DNA from: Bog-756 sp963769765
GTDB taxonomy: Bacteria > Actinomycetota > Acidimicrobiia > Acidimicrobiales > RAAP-2
Reading direction: 5' to 3'
NCBI GenBank assembly: GCA_963769765.1
Contig: CAVYNA010000001.1
Coordinates: 62,001-126,000 of the forward strand
DNA: 64,000 nt
Shown: positions 8,319-17,041 of the stretch, piece after piece
How positions within the stretch are numbered: position 1 is the first letter of the stretch
Layout: the number at the start of each line of letters is the position of its first letter
The notes under the pieces: model-generated
Databases searched by the model: none
Seen by the model: only the letters and a program-made list of their open reading frames with translations
Told to the model about the DNA's origin: nothing
Made by a program: the position numbers and the translations under genes

Positions 8319-10109
8319 TTACAAGAGGTCGACGGGGATGTCGACGAGCCTGCTCCGAAGGTACTCGCCGAGCCCCTTGGCCTGGGGATCGGGGCGGGTC
8401 GAAGAGGCGACACCTTCGCCGAGCAGCCCGACCACCACGAAATTGAGCGCCCGGAGGTTTGCGAGGTCGTACCGCCGCACCTCGAGTGCGTCGGCCTCGG
8501 GGAGCAGCGTGCGGAACCGCTCGACGGTGAGGTATCCCGAGAGCCAGACCCAGGCCTCGTCGGTCCTCGCCCAGAGGCCGACGTTGGCATTGCCCCCCTT
8601 GTCGCCGGAGCGTGCGCCGACGATGGTCCCGAGCGGCTCTCTGCGGGTCTTCGCCCCCTTTTCGGGTGCGACGGAGCGGAGTCCGGTGGTCGCGTCGGAA
8701 GGGACTCCGGCCTGCCCGTCCACTGTCGGCGCGCCGGCGTGGCGGAACGCGTCGTGGGGGACCGCCTGGCGCCGGCCCTTCCCGTCGACGACCTCGGGGA
8801 CGACCAGTCCGGCAGGGACCAGCGCGGGCCAGTAGACGCCATAGGCCGACGCCGCCGCGGGCGGAGCGGTGAGCGAGAGGCCCGGGTAGCACGCGAGCGC
8901 GAGCTCCGTCGCCGCGCTCGAGAAGGCACGGCCGACCAGGTCTGCATCGGCATCCTTCACCGTGATGCGGAGCTGAGCGGTCGCCTCTGCGTTGGTGGGC
9001 GCGTCGGGCTTGTCGCTGCGGACGAGCTGGCTGGTGAACTCGCCGTACCGGGCGAGCCCGCCGAGCGCGACCTCGAGTGAGGCGAGCGTGAGCGAGGCCT
9101 TCTCCTCGATGTCCAGTCCGGTCAGCACGAAGGTCATCGTGTTCCGCCACCCGCCGAGCAGGTTGAGGCAGACCTTCACGTCCGCCGGCGCGGGCCGGCC
9201 GCGCACGCCCGAGATGCGCACCCGGTCGGGGCCGACCTGGTCGAGCGAGACGGTCTCGAAGCGTGCGACGACGTCGGTGTTCGGGTAGTCCGGACCGGCG
9301 ATCTCGTAGAGCAGCTGTGCGGTGACCGTCCCGAGCGAGACCTCGCCACCGGTGCCCGGGTGCTTGGTGATGACCGACGACCCGTCGTTCGCGACCTCGG
9401 CGATCGGGAAGCCGGGGTGGTCGAGGCCGGGCACCTCGGTGAAGAACGCGTAGTTGCCGCCCGACGCCTGCGGGCCGCACTCGACGACATGGCCCGCCAC
9501 CACGGCTCCCGCCAACCGGTCCCAGTCGGTGGGCGCCCACCCGTGGTGCCAGGCGGCCGGCCCGACCACCAGGGATGCGTCGGTGATTCGAGGACAGATG
9601 ACGACCTGTGCGCCACCCGAGAGCGCCTCGACGATGGGCCACGCACCCAGGTAGGCGTTGGCGGAGACCACCTGGCCGGTCGCGTCGGCGAGCGACGCCC
9701 CGGTGTCGAGATGGTCGAGCGGATGCCCCTCGGCGCGCAGCTCGTCGAGCCGGGGGAGGAGGTCGTCGCCCTCGACGTGGGCGACCGCGACGTCGAGTCC
9801 GAGGCGAGCGGCGAGTGCCCGGACCTGGTCGGCGAGGCCGGCCGGGTTGAGGCCGCCGGCGTTGGTCACGACCTTGATCCCGCGGTCGACGCAGGTGCCG
9901 AGCACCTCTTCCATCTGGGTGAGGAAGGTACGCGCCCATCCTTTGGAGCGGTCCTGCTGGTAGCCCTTCCAGAGGATCAACATGGTGAGCTCCGCCAGCC
10001 AGTCGCCGGTCAGGAAATCGATCGGGCCACCGTCGACCATCTCGCGCGCGGCGGAGAGACGGTCGCCGAAGAATCCCGAGCAGTTGGCGATCCGGACGGG
10101 CTCGCTCAT
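8319..10109 (-). CDS. AtuA-family protein (DUF1446) with fused C-terminal AtuA-like domain
   Basis: 596 aa. The N-terminal ~450 residues match the AtuA/DUF1446 family (GDRLSAAREM, LTGDWLAELTM, TNAGGLNPAG). The last ~107 residues, from REPLGTIVGARSGDKGGNAN, form the small domain that is a separate protein in some genomes. The family is required for acyclic terpene use in Pseudomonas but its reaction is not established. It sits 34 nt after the carboxylase alpha gene and 41 nt before the acyl-CoA dehydrogenase, as in atu-type operons. This context, not sequence chemistry, supports a role in branched or terpenoid acyl-CoA catabolism. Confidence 0.88.
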   Translation of the reverse strand: MSEPVRIANCSGFFGDRLSAAREMVDGGPIDFLTGDWLAELTMLILWKGYQQDRSKGWARTFLTQMEEVLGTCVDRGIKVVTNAGGLNPAGLADQVRALAARLGLDVAVAHVEGDDLLPRLDELRAEGHPLDHLDTGASLADATGQVVSANAYLGAWPIVEALSGGAQVVICPRITDASLVVGPAAWHHGWAPTDWDRLAGAVVAGHVVECGPQASGGNYAFFTEVPGLDHPGFPIAEVANDGSSVITKHPGTGGEVSLGTVTAQLLYEIAGPDYPNTDVVARFETVSLDQVGPDRVRISGVRGRPAPADVKVCLNLLGGWRNTMTFVLTGLDIEEKASLTLASLEVALGGLARYGEFTSQLVRSDKPDAPTNAEATAQLRITVKDADADLVGRAFSSAATELALACYPGLSLTAPPAAASAYGVYWPALVPAGLVVPEVVDGKGRRQAVPHDAFRHAGAPTVDGQAGVPSDATTGLRSVAPEKGAKTRREPLGTIVGARSGDKGGNANVGLWARTDEAWVWLSGYLTVERFRTLLPEADALEVRRYDLANLRALNFVVVGLLGEGVASSTRPDPQAKGLGEYLRSRLVDIPVDLL

Positions 10110-10143
10110 CGGCCGGTGCGCGGTGCCTCGGCCACGGCCCGTG

Positions 10144-12237
10144 TCACTCCGCGACCTCGGAGGGCGCCGGGACCGAGCCGTTTCCGTGCGGCTCGACGAC
10201 GACGAGGAGACGGCCGGTCTCGACCTGGTCGCCTTCGGCCACGACCACCTCGGTCACCGTGCCGGCGGCAGGGGCGTGGACGGCGTGCTCCATCTTCATC
10301 GCCTCGAGCACGACGAGCACCTGCCCGGCCTCGACGGCGTCGCCGGTGGCCACCGCGACGCGCACCACACCGCCCGGCATCGGGGCGAGCGCGGAGCCGG
10401 CGGACACCTGGTCGACGCCGGTCGGCAGGCGGTCCACCCGGTGCAGCACGCTCGACCCGTCCGGACCGTCGACGTAGATCGTGGACCCGTCCCGGTCGAT
10501 CTCGTAGCGGCGGGCGAGTCCGTCCTCGGCGAGGACCACGGAGTCCGCAGTGGCAGTGACCAGGCGGAGGCGGACCGGCTCACCGTCGAGCTCGAGTGCC
10601 TCGAGCGCGTTGCCGGTCCGGTCGAACGCGTAGCCCACCGCGACCGCCGCTCCGGAGACGTCGTAGGTGACCTGTTGGAGGGAGAAGCGGTTGTTTCGGT
10701 AGCCGGTCGGGACACTGCGCTGGACCGTCGCGTCGCTCCGGCGTGCCGACTGCTCCGCGAGCGCCGCCGCAAGCGCGTGGCGTCGACGGGCGTCGTCGTC
10801 GGCGAGGGGAGCGGCGAGCTCGGACAGTCCGTGGCGCTCGAGGAAACCGGTGTCGATCGCCCCATCGAGGAACGCCGGGTGGCGGAGCGTGCGGACGAGC
10901 AGGTCGCGGTTGGTGGTGACCCCGTGGATGCGCGAACGACGCAGGGCCGACGCGAGCGCGCCGGCCGCCTCGACGCGGGTCGGCGCGTGCACGATGACCT
11001 TGGCGAGCATCGGGTCGTAGTGCGGGCTCACCACCGACCCCGTCTCGACTCCGCTGTCGACCCGGAGGCCAGGGGTGTCGGAGGTCAGCTCGAAGCGGTG
11101 CAGGGTGCCGGTCGACGGCAGCCAACCTGCAGCAGGGTCCTCGGCGTAGACGCGTGCCTCGATCGCGTGACCGATCGGTCCACGAGCGACGGCCACGCGC
11201 ACTTCGTCCGGGAGGGGTGATCCGTCCGCGACCAGCAACTGGAGGCGGACGAGGTCGAGCCCGCAGACCGCCTCGGTCACCGGGTGCTCGACCTGGAGCC
11301 GGGTGTTCATCTCGAGGAAGTACGGCTCGCCCCTGCCATCGCCCCCGCCCCCGCCATCGTCCCCGCCGTGCTCCGCGCGGTCTCCGGTCTCGAGGACGAA
11401 CTCGACCGTTCCGGCGTTGACGTAGCCGACGGCACGGGCCGCAGCGATGGCGGCGTCGACCAGGCGGGCGCGCAGTGCGGGGGAGACCACCGGCGACGGC
11501 GCCTCCTCGATGATCTTCTGGTGCCGCCGCTGGATGCTGCACTCGCGCTCGAACAAGGCGACCGTCTCGCCCGACGCGTCGGCGAGCACCTGCACCTCGA
11601 GGTGGCGCGGCTCGGTCACGTACCGCTCGAGGAAGACCGTCCCGTCGCCGAAGGCCGAGGCGGCCTCACGCCTTGCGGCAGCGATCGCGTCGGCGAGCCG
11701 GTCGGGTCGGTCGACGATGCGCATCCCGCGCCCGCCCCCACCCGCCGAGGCCTTGACCAGCAGCGGCCAGCCGAGCTCGGCGACCTCGTCCGCATCGGGC
11801 AGTTCGTCTTCGTCCACGGTGATCGACGGCAGCGTCGGCACCCCCGCTTTGCGCATGAGCTCCTTCGCACCGATCTTCGACCCCATGGTCTCGATGGCCG
11901 CGGCGGGCGGTCCGACCCAGACCAGGCCGGCCTCTTCGACCCCGCGGGCGAAGGCCGCCGACTCGGAGAGGAAGCCGTACCCCGGATGCACCGCGTCCGC
12001 TCCGGCGCGATCGGCGGCCTCGAGGAGCAGCGCGGCTTGGAGGTAGGTCTCGGACGGTGCGACACCCGGGAGGCGGACCGAGACGTCGGCCTCGGTGACA
12101 TGGGGGCTGTCCGCGTCCGCGTCCGAGTGCACGGCGACGGTGGTGATCCCCATCGCACGTGCGGTGCGGAAGATGCGGCGGGCGATCTCGCCGCGGTTGG
12201 CGACGAGGAGCGTCCGGATCGGATGGCGCGGTGCCAT
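10144..12237 (-). CDS. Biotin-dependent acyl-CoA carboxylase alpha subunit
   Basis: 697-aa biotin carboxylase plus biotin carrier protein. It carboxylates its own biotin with ATP and bicarbonate for transfer by the beta subunit. Visible are the N-terminal domain (LLVANRGEIARRI), HPGYGFLSE, the ATP-grasp Gly-rich loop KASAGGGGRGM, ERECSIQRRHQKIIEEAPSP and EMNTRLQVEH. The C-terminal carrier has EAMKMEH, with the biotinylated Lys at about 648. A Gly/Asp-rich insert (around GGDDGGGGGDGRGE) sits just before the EMNTRLQ strand. ATG 12237 is 8 nt after the beta-subunit stop. An in-frame GTG at 12249 overlaps that stop (GTGA) and is also possible. Acetyl-, propionyl-, methylcrotonyl- or geranyl-CoA cannot be told apart from this subunit. 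Confidence 0.92.
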   Translation of the reverse strand: MAPRHPIRTLLVANRGEIARRIFRTARAMGITTVAVHSDADADSPHVTEADVSVRLPGVAPSETYLQAALLLEAADRAGADAVHPGYGFLSESAAFARGVEEAGLVWVGPPAAAIETMGSKIGAKELMRKAGVPTLPSITVDEDELPDADEVAELGWPLLVKASAGGGGRGMRIVDRPDRLADAIAAARREAASAFGDGTVFLERYVTEPRHLEVQVLADASGETVALFERECSIQRRHQKIIEEAPSPVVSPALRARLVDAAIAAARAVGYVNAGTVEFVLETGDRAEHGGDDGGGGGDGRGEPYFLEMNTRLQVEHPVTEAVCGLDLVRLQLLVADGSPLPDEVRVAVARGPIGHAIEARVYAEDPAAGWLPSTGTLHRFELTSDTPGLRVDSGVETGSVVSPHYDPMLAKVIVHAPTRVEAAGALASALRRSRIHGVTTNRDLLVRTLRHPAFLDGAIDTGFLERHGLSELAAPLADDDARRRHALAAALAEQSARRSDATVQRSVPTGYRNNRFSLQQVTYDVSGAAVAVGYAFDRTGNALEALELDGEPVRLRLVTATADSVVLAEDGLARRYEIDRDGSTIYVDGPDGSSVLHRVDRLPTGVDQVSAGSALAPMPGGVVRVAVATGDAVEAGQVLVVLEAMKMEHAVHAPAAGTVTEVVVAEGDQVETGRLLVVVEPHGNGSVPAPSEVAE

Positions 12238-12245
12238 GGGCGGGC

Positions 12246-13844
12246 TCACATCCGGAACACGCCGTAGCCGCGTGTTCCGTTGATCGGCCGGTTGTCGATC
12301 ACCGAGAGGCACATCCCGAGCACGGTGCGCGTGTCGCGGGGGTCGATGATCCCGTCGTCGTAGAGGCGGGCGCTGAGGAAGAGCGGGAGCGACTCCGACT
12401 CGATCTGTGCCTCGACGAGCTCGCGCATCGCGGCGTCGGCCTCCTCGTCGAAGGCGACCCCCTTGGCGGCCGCCGACTGGCGACCCACGATGGAGAGGAC
12501 TCCGGCCAGCTGCGCGGGACCCATCACGGCGGAGCGGGCGTTCGGCCATGCGAAGAGGAACCGCGGATCGTACGCGCGACCGCACATGCCGTAGTTGCCG
12601 GCGCCGTAGGACGCCCCGATGTTGAGGGTGAGGTGAGGCACCGACGAGTTCGAGACCGCGTTGATCATCATCGCCCCGTGCTTGATGATGCCGCGCTGCT
12701 CGTACTCCTTGCCGACCATGTAACCGGTGGTGTTCTGCAGGAAGACGAGGGGGACGTCGATCTGGTTGGCCAGCTGGATGAACTGGGTGGCCTTCTGGGA
12801 CTCCTCGGAGAAGAGCACGCCGCGGTGGTTGGCGAGGACGCCGACCGGGTACCCGTGGATCGACGCCCAGCCGGTGACCAGGCTCGTCCCGTACAGCGGC
12901 TTGAACTCGTCGAAGCGCGAGCCGTCGACCACCCGCGCCAGCACCTCGCGCGGGTCGAAGGGCACCTTCGGGTCGGCCGAGGCGATGCCGAGGATCTCGT
13001 CGGGGTCGTAGATCGGATCGTCCGCCGGCATCGTCGGGCCGGGTCCTGTCTTTCGCCAATTGAGCCGGCTCACGATCTGACGGCCGAGCCGGATGGCGTC
13101 GATCTCGTCGACTGCGAGGTAGTCGGCCAGACCCGAGACCCGTGCGTGCATGGACGCTCCGCCGAGCTCCTCGTCGGTCGACTCCTCGCCGGTCGCCATC
13201 TTGACCAGTGGCGGTCCTCCGAGGAACACCTTGGAGCGCTGCTCGATCATGACGATGTAGTCGCTCATGCCCGGCACGTAGGCCCCACCGGCGGTCGAGT
13301 TGCCGAAGACCAGGGCGATGGTGGGCAGCGCTGCTGCCGAATGCCGGGTGAGGTCGCGGAAAGCACGCCCGCCCGGGATGAACAGCTCCGCCTGTGCGGG
13401 GAGGTCCGCGCCACCCGACTCGACCAGATTGATCGAGGGGAGCCCGTTGGCGGACACGATGTCCGCACCGCGGGCCCCCTTGCGGAACGAGTACGGGTTC
13501 ATGGCCCCGCCCCGGACGGTCGGCTCGCTCGCCGAGATGAAGCACTCGACGCCCTCGACGACGCCGATGCCCTGCACCGACGATCCGCCGACGTGGTAGT
13601 CGGTGCCCCAGGCGGCGAGCGGCGCGAGCTCGAGGAATGCGGCGTCGCGGTCGAGGAGGAGCTCGATGCGTTCGCGTGCGAGCAGCTTGCCGCGTTCGCG
13701 GTGGCGGGCCACGTAGCGTTCGCCACCTCCCGCTCTCGCCGCGGCGAGCTGTTCCTCGACGCCGATGAGTGCGTCCTCGAGGGCCCGGTAATTGGTCTGG
13801 AAGGTCTCCGAGCGGGGATCGACGGTGGTGGTGAGAACGGGCAT
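12246..13844 (-). CDS. Acyl-CoA carboxylase beta subunit (methylcrotonyl/geranyl-CoA type carboxyltransferase)
   Basis: Carboxyltransferase that moves CO2 from carboxybiotin to an acyl-CoA. Two crotonase-fold halves are seen, with FGNSTAGGAYVPGMSDY, the acyl-CoA pocket GGPPLVKMATGEE and the C-half GASYGAGNYGMCGRAYDP. The length of 532 aa and DPRSETFQTN near the start fit the methylcrotonyl/geranyl-CoA carboxylase branch rather than propionyl-CoA carboxylase. The chosen ATG is 13844. An in-frame ATG at 13895 would add 17 residues with no family resemblance. First gene of the operon beta-alpha-AtuA-ACAD, divergent from glmU. Confidence 0.9.
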   Translation of the reverse strand: MPVLTTTVDPRSETFQTNYRALEDALIGVEEQLAAARAGGGERYVARHRERGKLLARERIELLLDRDAAFLELAPLAAWGTDYHVGGSSVQGIGVVEGVECFISASEPTVRGGAMNPYSFRKGARGADIVSANGLPSINLVESGGADLPAQAELFIPGGRAFRDLTRHSAAALPTIALVFGNSTAGGAYVPGMSDYIVMIEQRSKVFLGGPPLVKMATGEESTDEELGGASMHARVSGLADYLAVDEIDAIRLGRQIVSRLNWRKTGPGPTMPADDPIYDPDEILGIASADPKVPFDPREVLARVVDGSRFDEFKPLYGTSLVTGWASIHGYPVGVLANHRGVLFSEESQKATQFIQLANQIDVPLVFLQNTTGYMVGKEYEQRGIIKHGAMMINAVSNSSVPHLTLNIGASYGAGNYGMCGRAYDPRFLFAWPNARSAVMGPAQLAGVLSIVGRQSAAAKGVAFDEEADAAMRELVEAQIESESLPLFLSARLYDDGIIDPRDTRTVLGMCLSVIDNRPINGTRGYGVFRM

Positions 13845-13925
13845 CGATGGTGGCGTGCCGGTCGAGGTCGATGCTGCGACCGAATGGGGTCGCATCGGGC
13901 CGGCCGACGTGGGAAGAATAGGCCC

Positions 13926-13997
13926 ATGAGCATCTCGATGGGCGACTCGGGTCGCCGACCACCCCGCGACGGCGTGACCGGACGGCGACCGTGGTGA
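13926..13997 (+). other. Possible 23-codon upstream ORF before glmU
   Basis: ATG at 13926 opens a 23-codon frame (starting MSISMGDSGRRPPR) that ends in TGA overlapping the tandem GTG starts of glmU (TGGTGATC). GGAAG lies about 11 nt upstream. It could be a leader peptide coupled to glmU translation, or chance. Confidence 0.2.
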
Positions 13998-15133
13998 TCC
14001 GCACCTATCCCCAACGTGGCCCCGCGCCTGGTTTTCGCCAGCTGTCCGCGGTCGTCCTCGCCGCCGGCGAGGGGACCCGCATGCGTTCGGCCCGTCCGAA
14101 GCCGTTGCACCGGCTCTGTGGCCGGCCGATGGTGCTCCACGTTCTCGACGCGCTCGCCCGGCTGCCGATCGAACGAGTGGTCGTCGTCGTCGGGCATCGC
14201 GCGGACTGGGTCACGAAGACCCTCGTCGAAAACGCCCCGGCCGGCATGAACATCGAATTCGTCGAGCAGACCGAACAGCGCGGCACCGGCGACGCGATGG
14301 CGGTCGCGCTGACCGGGCTGCCCGACGACGAGAGCGGCGACGACGGCGACGTCGTCGTGTTGCCGGGCGACACCCCGCTGCTCCAGCCAGCGACCCTTGC
14401 CCGCCTCGTCCAGGTCCATCGGGACGCCGACGCGGCGGCGACCCTGCTCACGGCGGTGGTGGCCGATCCGACCGGGTACGGCCGCGTGGTGCGCGGCCGA
14501 GACGACACGGTGGCCCGGGTGGTCGAGCAGGGTGACGCGACCGACGAGGAGCTCGGGGTGACCGAGGTCAACACGTCCATCTACTGCTTCCGACGTGGCG
14601 TGCTCGCCCCCGCCCTCCGTCGCCTGAGCCCGGCCAACGCACAAGGCGAGTACTACCTGACCGACGTGGTCGAGGTCCTCTACGAGGCCGGTCACAAGGT
14701 CTCCTCGGTGGTCGTCGAGGACTCGATGGAGGTCGCCGGCGTCAACGACCGGGCCCAGCTGGCGATCGCCGAGGCCGAGCTGCGCGACCGGATCAACGAG
14801 CGCTGGATGCGTCGCGGCGTGACGATGTGGGACCCGCAGACGGCCTACATCGACGTGGACGTCGAGCTCGCGACCGACGTCGTGCTCCTGCCCGGCGTCA
14901 TCCTCCAGGGAGCCTGCGCGATCGGCGAGCACGCGGAGATCGGTCCGAACTGCCGCCTGGTCGACACGGTGGTGGGCGAGGGTGCCGTGGTCGACTCGAG
15001 CGTGTGCCGTCGATCGGTGATCGGGGCGGACGCGAGGGTCGGTCCGTTCGCCGTCCTCGGGGAGGGGAGCGAGGTTCCCCCCGGGGCGTTCGTCGGTCCG
15101 GTGGCCGAGGACGGGGACGGTCTGCCGCGGTAG
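13991..15133 (+). CDS. glmU: GlmU-type UDP-GlcNAc pyrophosphorylase with truncated acetyltransferase domain
   Basis: 380 aa against about 450-490 for bifunctional GlmU. The N-terminal uridyltransferase has the signature VVLAAGEGTRM followed by RPKPLH, VEQTEQRGTGDAM, the metal site LPGDTPLL, and NAQGEYYLTDVV. It converts GlcNAc-1-P and UTP to UDP-GlcNAc for peptidoglycan and cell-wall glycans. The left-handed beta-helix begins (VILQGACAIGEHAEIG) but ends after GPFAVLGEGSEVPPGAFVG. The acetyltransferase active-site His and the acetyl-CoA part are therefore absent. GTG 13991 or 13994 is the start. The stop lies 10 nt before the ATG of prs. Confidence 0.88.
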   Translation: MVIRTYPQRGPAPGFRQLSAVVLAAGEGTRMRSARPKPLHRLCGRPMVLHVLDALARLPIERVVVVVGHRADWVTKTLVENAPAGMNIEFVEQTEQRGTGDAMAVALTGLPDDESGDDGDVVVLPGDTPLLQPATLARLVQVHRDADAAATLLTAVVADPTGYGRVVRGRDDTVARVVEQGDATDEELGVTEVNTSIYCFRRGVLAPALRRLSPANAQGEYYLTDVVEVLYEAGHKVSSVVVEDSMEVAGVNDRAQLAIAEAELRDRINERWMRRGVTMWDPQTAYIDVDVELATDVVLLPGVILQGACAIGEHAEIGPNCRLVDTVVGEGAVVDSSVCRRSVIGADARVGPFAVLGEGSEVPPGAFVGPVAEDGDGLPR

Positions 15134-15136
15134 CGT
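15131..15136 (+). promoter_or_regulatory. Putative -10 of prs
   Basis: TAGCGT overlapping the glmU stop and ending 7 nt before the prs ATG at 15144. The spacing fits a leaderless internal promoter. Confidence 0.35.
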
Positions 15137-15143
15137 CGTGACC

Positions 15144-16115
15144 ATGGAGTTCACGCCGAGGCGTCGCCTGGTCCTCTTGTCCGGACGGTCCCATCCTGAG
15201 CTGGCGGCCGACATCGCGGCTCAGCTCGGCGTGGAGCTGGGGGAGGCGAACCTCCGCGAGTTCGCCAACGGCGAGGTCCACTGCCGGTTCGACTCGTCGA
15301 TCCGCGGTGCGGACGTGTTCATCGTGCAGACCCACTGCGGTCCGGTCAACGACTCGCTGATGGAGCACCTGATCATGATCGACACCGCCAAGCGGGCATC
15401 GGCGAAGCGGATCACCGCCGTGTGCCCCTACTACGGCTACTCGCGTCAGGACCGGAAGGCGACCGGGCGCGAGCCCATCACGGCCAAGCTGGTCGCGGAC
15501 ATCCTGACGGTGGCGGGCGCCGACCGGGTGGTCAGCGTGGACCTCCACTCGGGCCAGATCCAGGGCTTCTTCGACCTGCCCTTCGACCATCTGACGGCGA
15601 CCCCGGTGCTCGTCGAGTACCTGCGGAAGCACCAGAGCGACGACCTGGTCGTCGTCGCCCCGGACGCCGGTCGGGTGAAGGTGGCCGAGCGGTTCAGCCA
15701 GCATCTCGGCGCCGACCTCGCCGTCGTGCACAAGCGCCGTCCGAGGGACGACACCAGCCAGGTGCAGGCGCTGCAGGTGGTCGGTGAGGTCGAGGGCCGC
15801 CACTGCGTGCTCATCGACGACATGATCGACACCGCAGGCACCATCGTGGCGGCGGCCGAGCTCCTCGCCGACCGGGGGGCGAGCGAGGTCTGGTGCATGG
15901 CGACCCACGGCGTTCTCTCCGACCCCGCGGTCGACCGGCTCAAGAACTCCGCCCTCACCCGGGTGGTGGTGACCAACACGCTGCCGATCCCGCCTGACCG
16001 GCACTTCGACAAGCTCGAGGTGCTGTCGGTTGCGAAGCTGATCTCCGACGCGATCGACGCGGTGTTCGAGGACACCTCGGTGTCGGAGATCTTCCACGGA
16101 GACAACCTGGTCTGA
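15144..16115 (+). CDS. prs: Ribose-phosphate pyrophosphokinase (PRPP synthetase)
   Basis: 323 aa, normal length. It makes PRPP from ribose 5-phosphate and ATP for nucleotide, His, Trp and NAD synthesis (and for decaprenyl-phosphoryl-arabinose in actinobacteria that have it). Visible are ANGEVHCRFDSSIRGADVF near the N-terminus, YYGYSRQDRKATGREPI (flexible ATP loop), DLHSGQIQGFF and the PRPP-binding loop VLIDDMIDTAGTI. ATG 15144 is preferred. A GTG two codons upstream (15138) is in frame. Gene order glmU-prs-rplY-pth is conserved in actinobacteria. Confidence 0.97.
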   Translation: MEFTPRRRLVLLSGRSHPELAADIAAQLGVELGEANLREFANGEVHCRFDSSIRGADVFIVQTHCGPVNDSLMEHLIMIDTAKRASAKRITAVCPYYGYSRQDRKATGREPITAKLVADILTVAGADRVVSVDLHSGQIQGFFDLPFDHLTATPVLVEYLRKHQSDDLVVVAPDAGRVKVAERFSQHLGADLAVVHKRRPRDDTSQVQALQVVGEVEGRHCVLIDDMIDTAGTIVAAAELLADRGASEVWCMATHGVLSDPAVDRLKNSALTRVVVTNTLPIPPDRHFDKLEVLSVAKLISDAIDAVFEDTSVSEIFHGDNLV

Positions 16116-16205
16116 GGGACGACCTTCGACGGATTCGACGTGCGTTTGCCCGTCCAGGAGGGCGGGGCACAGTTCGGACTCGTCGGGCACTGTGGCCAGC
16201 ACCTC

Positions 16206-16222
16206 GTAGGCTCGCCTACACT
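16206..16222 (+). promoter_or_regulatory. Palindrome overlapping a putative -10 upstream of rplY
   Basis: GTAGGC-TC-GCCTAC (16206-16219) is a perfect inverted repeat. Its right arm overlaps TACACT (16217-16222), a good -10 candidate. A further GTAGG at 16224-16228 could pair with the CCTAC instead, giving two alternative hairpins. It could be an operator or a leader structure controlling rplY-pth. Confidence 0.35.
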
Positions 16223-16327
16223 GGTAGGCCGTCGGTTCCGGCAGTCCGAGCGCGCCGTCCGAGCCGGCATTCGCCGGTCACGTCCGGATCGCAGGCGTCC
16301 GACCTGTTCCGCCCGAGGAGATCTCAC

Positions 16328-16999
16328 ATGCCCGAAGTCACGCTCACCGCGCAGTCCGGCCGCACGACGGGCTCGCGATCCACGCGCCGTCTGCGCGGTG
16401 GGGGCAAGATCCCCGGAATCGTCTACGGCCACGGAACCGCACCCGTCCCGGTTGCGGTCGGTGCCCGCGAGTTCCAGATCGCCATGTCCGGGGAGGCCGG
16501 GCTCAACACCTTGCTCTCGCTCAACGTGGACGGCAAGGACTTCCTCACCCTCGCACGCGACATCCAGCACCACCCCTTCAAGAACGTGGTGACCCACGTC
16601 GACTTCCTGATCGTCCGGCGCGACGAGGTCATCGCCGCCGAGGTCACCGTCAACCTGGTCGGCGAGGCCATCGAGGTGCAACACGGTGACGGTGTCGTCG
16701 AGCAGCAGCTGTTCGCGCTGCCGGTCAAGGCGAAGCCGGCCGACATCCCGCCCTCGGTCGAGATCGACATCTCCTCGCTGACGATCGGCGGCGCACTCCA
16801 CGTGTCCGACATCGCGGTGCCAGCGGGCGTCGAGGTCGACACCGATCCGGACACCACCGTGGTCGTCGCACATCCTCCTCGGGTCCAGGCGGTCACCGAA
16901 GAAGAAGGTGGCGAGGCCGAGGGTCTTGGCGCAGTTGGCGGCGAGCAGCCAGCGTCGGAGCCGGCACCGGCCGGCGACTCCGACGCGTCGGAGGGCTAG
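16328..16999 (+). CDS. rplY: 50S ribosomal protein L25 (CTC family)
   Basis: 223 aa, long form with the C-terminal TL5/CTC domain. It binds 5S rRNA in the large subunit's central protuberance. The N-terminal L25 domain shows RRLRGGGKIPGIVYGHG and the RNA-binding region DIQHHPFKNVVTHVDF. The C-terminal beta domain follows (KAKPADIPPSVEIDIS, VEVDTDPDTTVVVAH), with an acidic Glu/Ala/Pro tail that is common in actinobacteria. GAGGAG at 16315-16320 lies 7 nt before the ATG, one of the clearest ribosome binding sites here. Likely cotranscribed with pth (42 nt gap). Confidence 0.96.
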   Translation: MPEVTLTAQSGRTTGSRSTRRLRGGGKIPGIVYGHGTAPVPVAVGAREFQIAMSGEAGLNTLLSLNVDGKDFLTLARDIQHHPFKNVVTHVDFLIVRRDEVIAAEVTVNLVGEAIEVQHGDGVVEQQLFALPVKAKPADIPPSVEIDISSLTIGGALHVSDIAVPAGVEVDTDPDTTVVVAHPPRVQAVTEEEGGEAEGLGAVGGEQPASEPAPAGDSDASEG

Positions 17000-17041
17000 G
17001 TCCTGCTCCGCGGTCGCGGGGGCCGGCGGTCCGGCACCCCG

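Noticed and set aside
7114..9939. One 941-codon frame covering the acyl-CoA dehydrogenase and most of the AtuA-family gene
   Set aside because: Only the last 387 codons are protein-like. The upstream part is a shadow frame of the AtuA-family gene, and a proper ATG with a ribosome binding site lies at 8277.
10144..14004. One 1286-codon frame joining both carboxylase subunits
   Set aside because: The upstream ~590 codons are a shadow of the beta-subunit gene. The alpha subunit begins at 12237 (or 12249).
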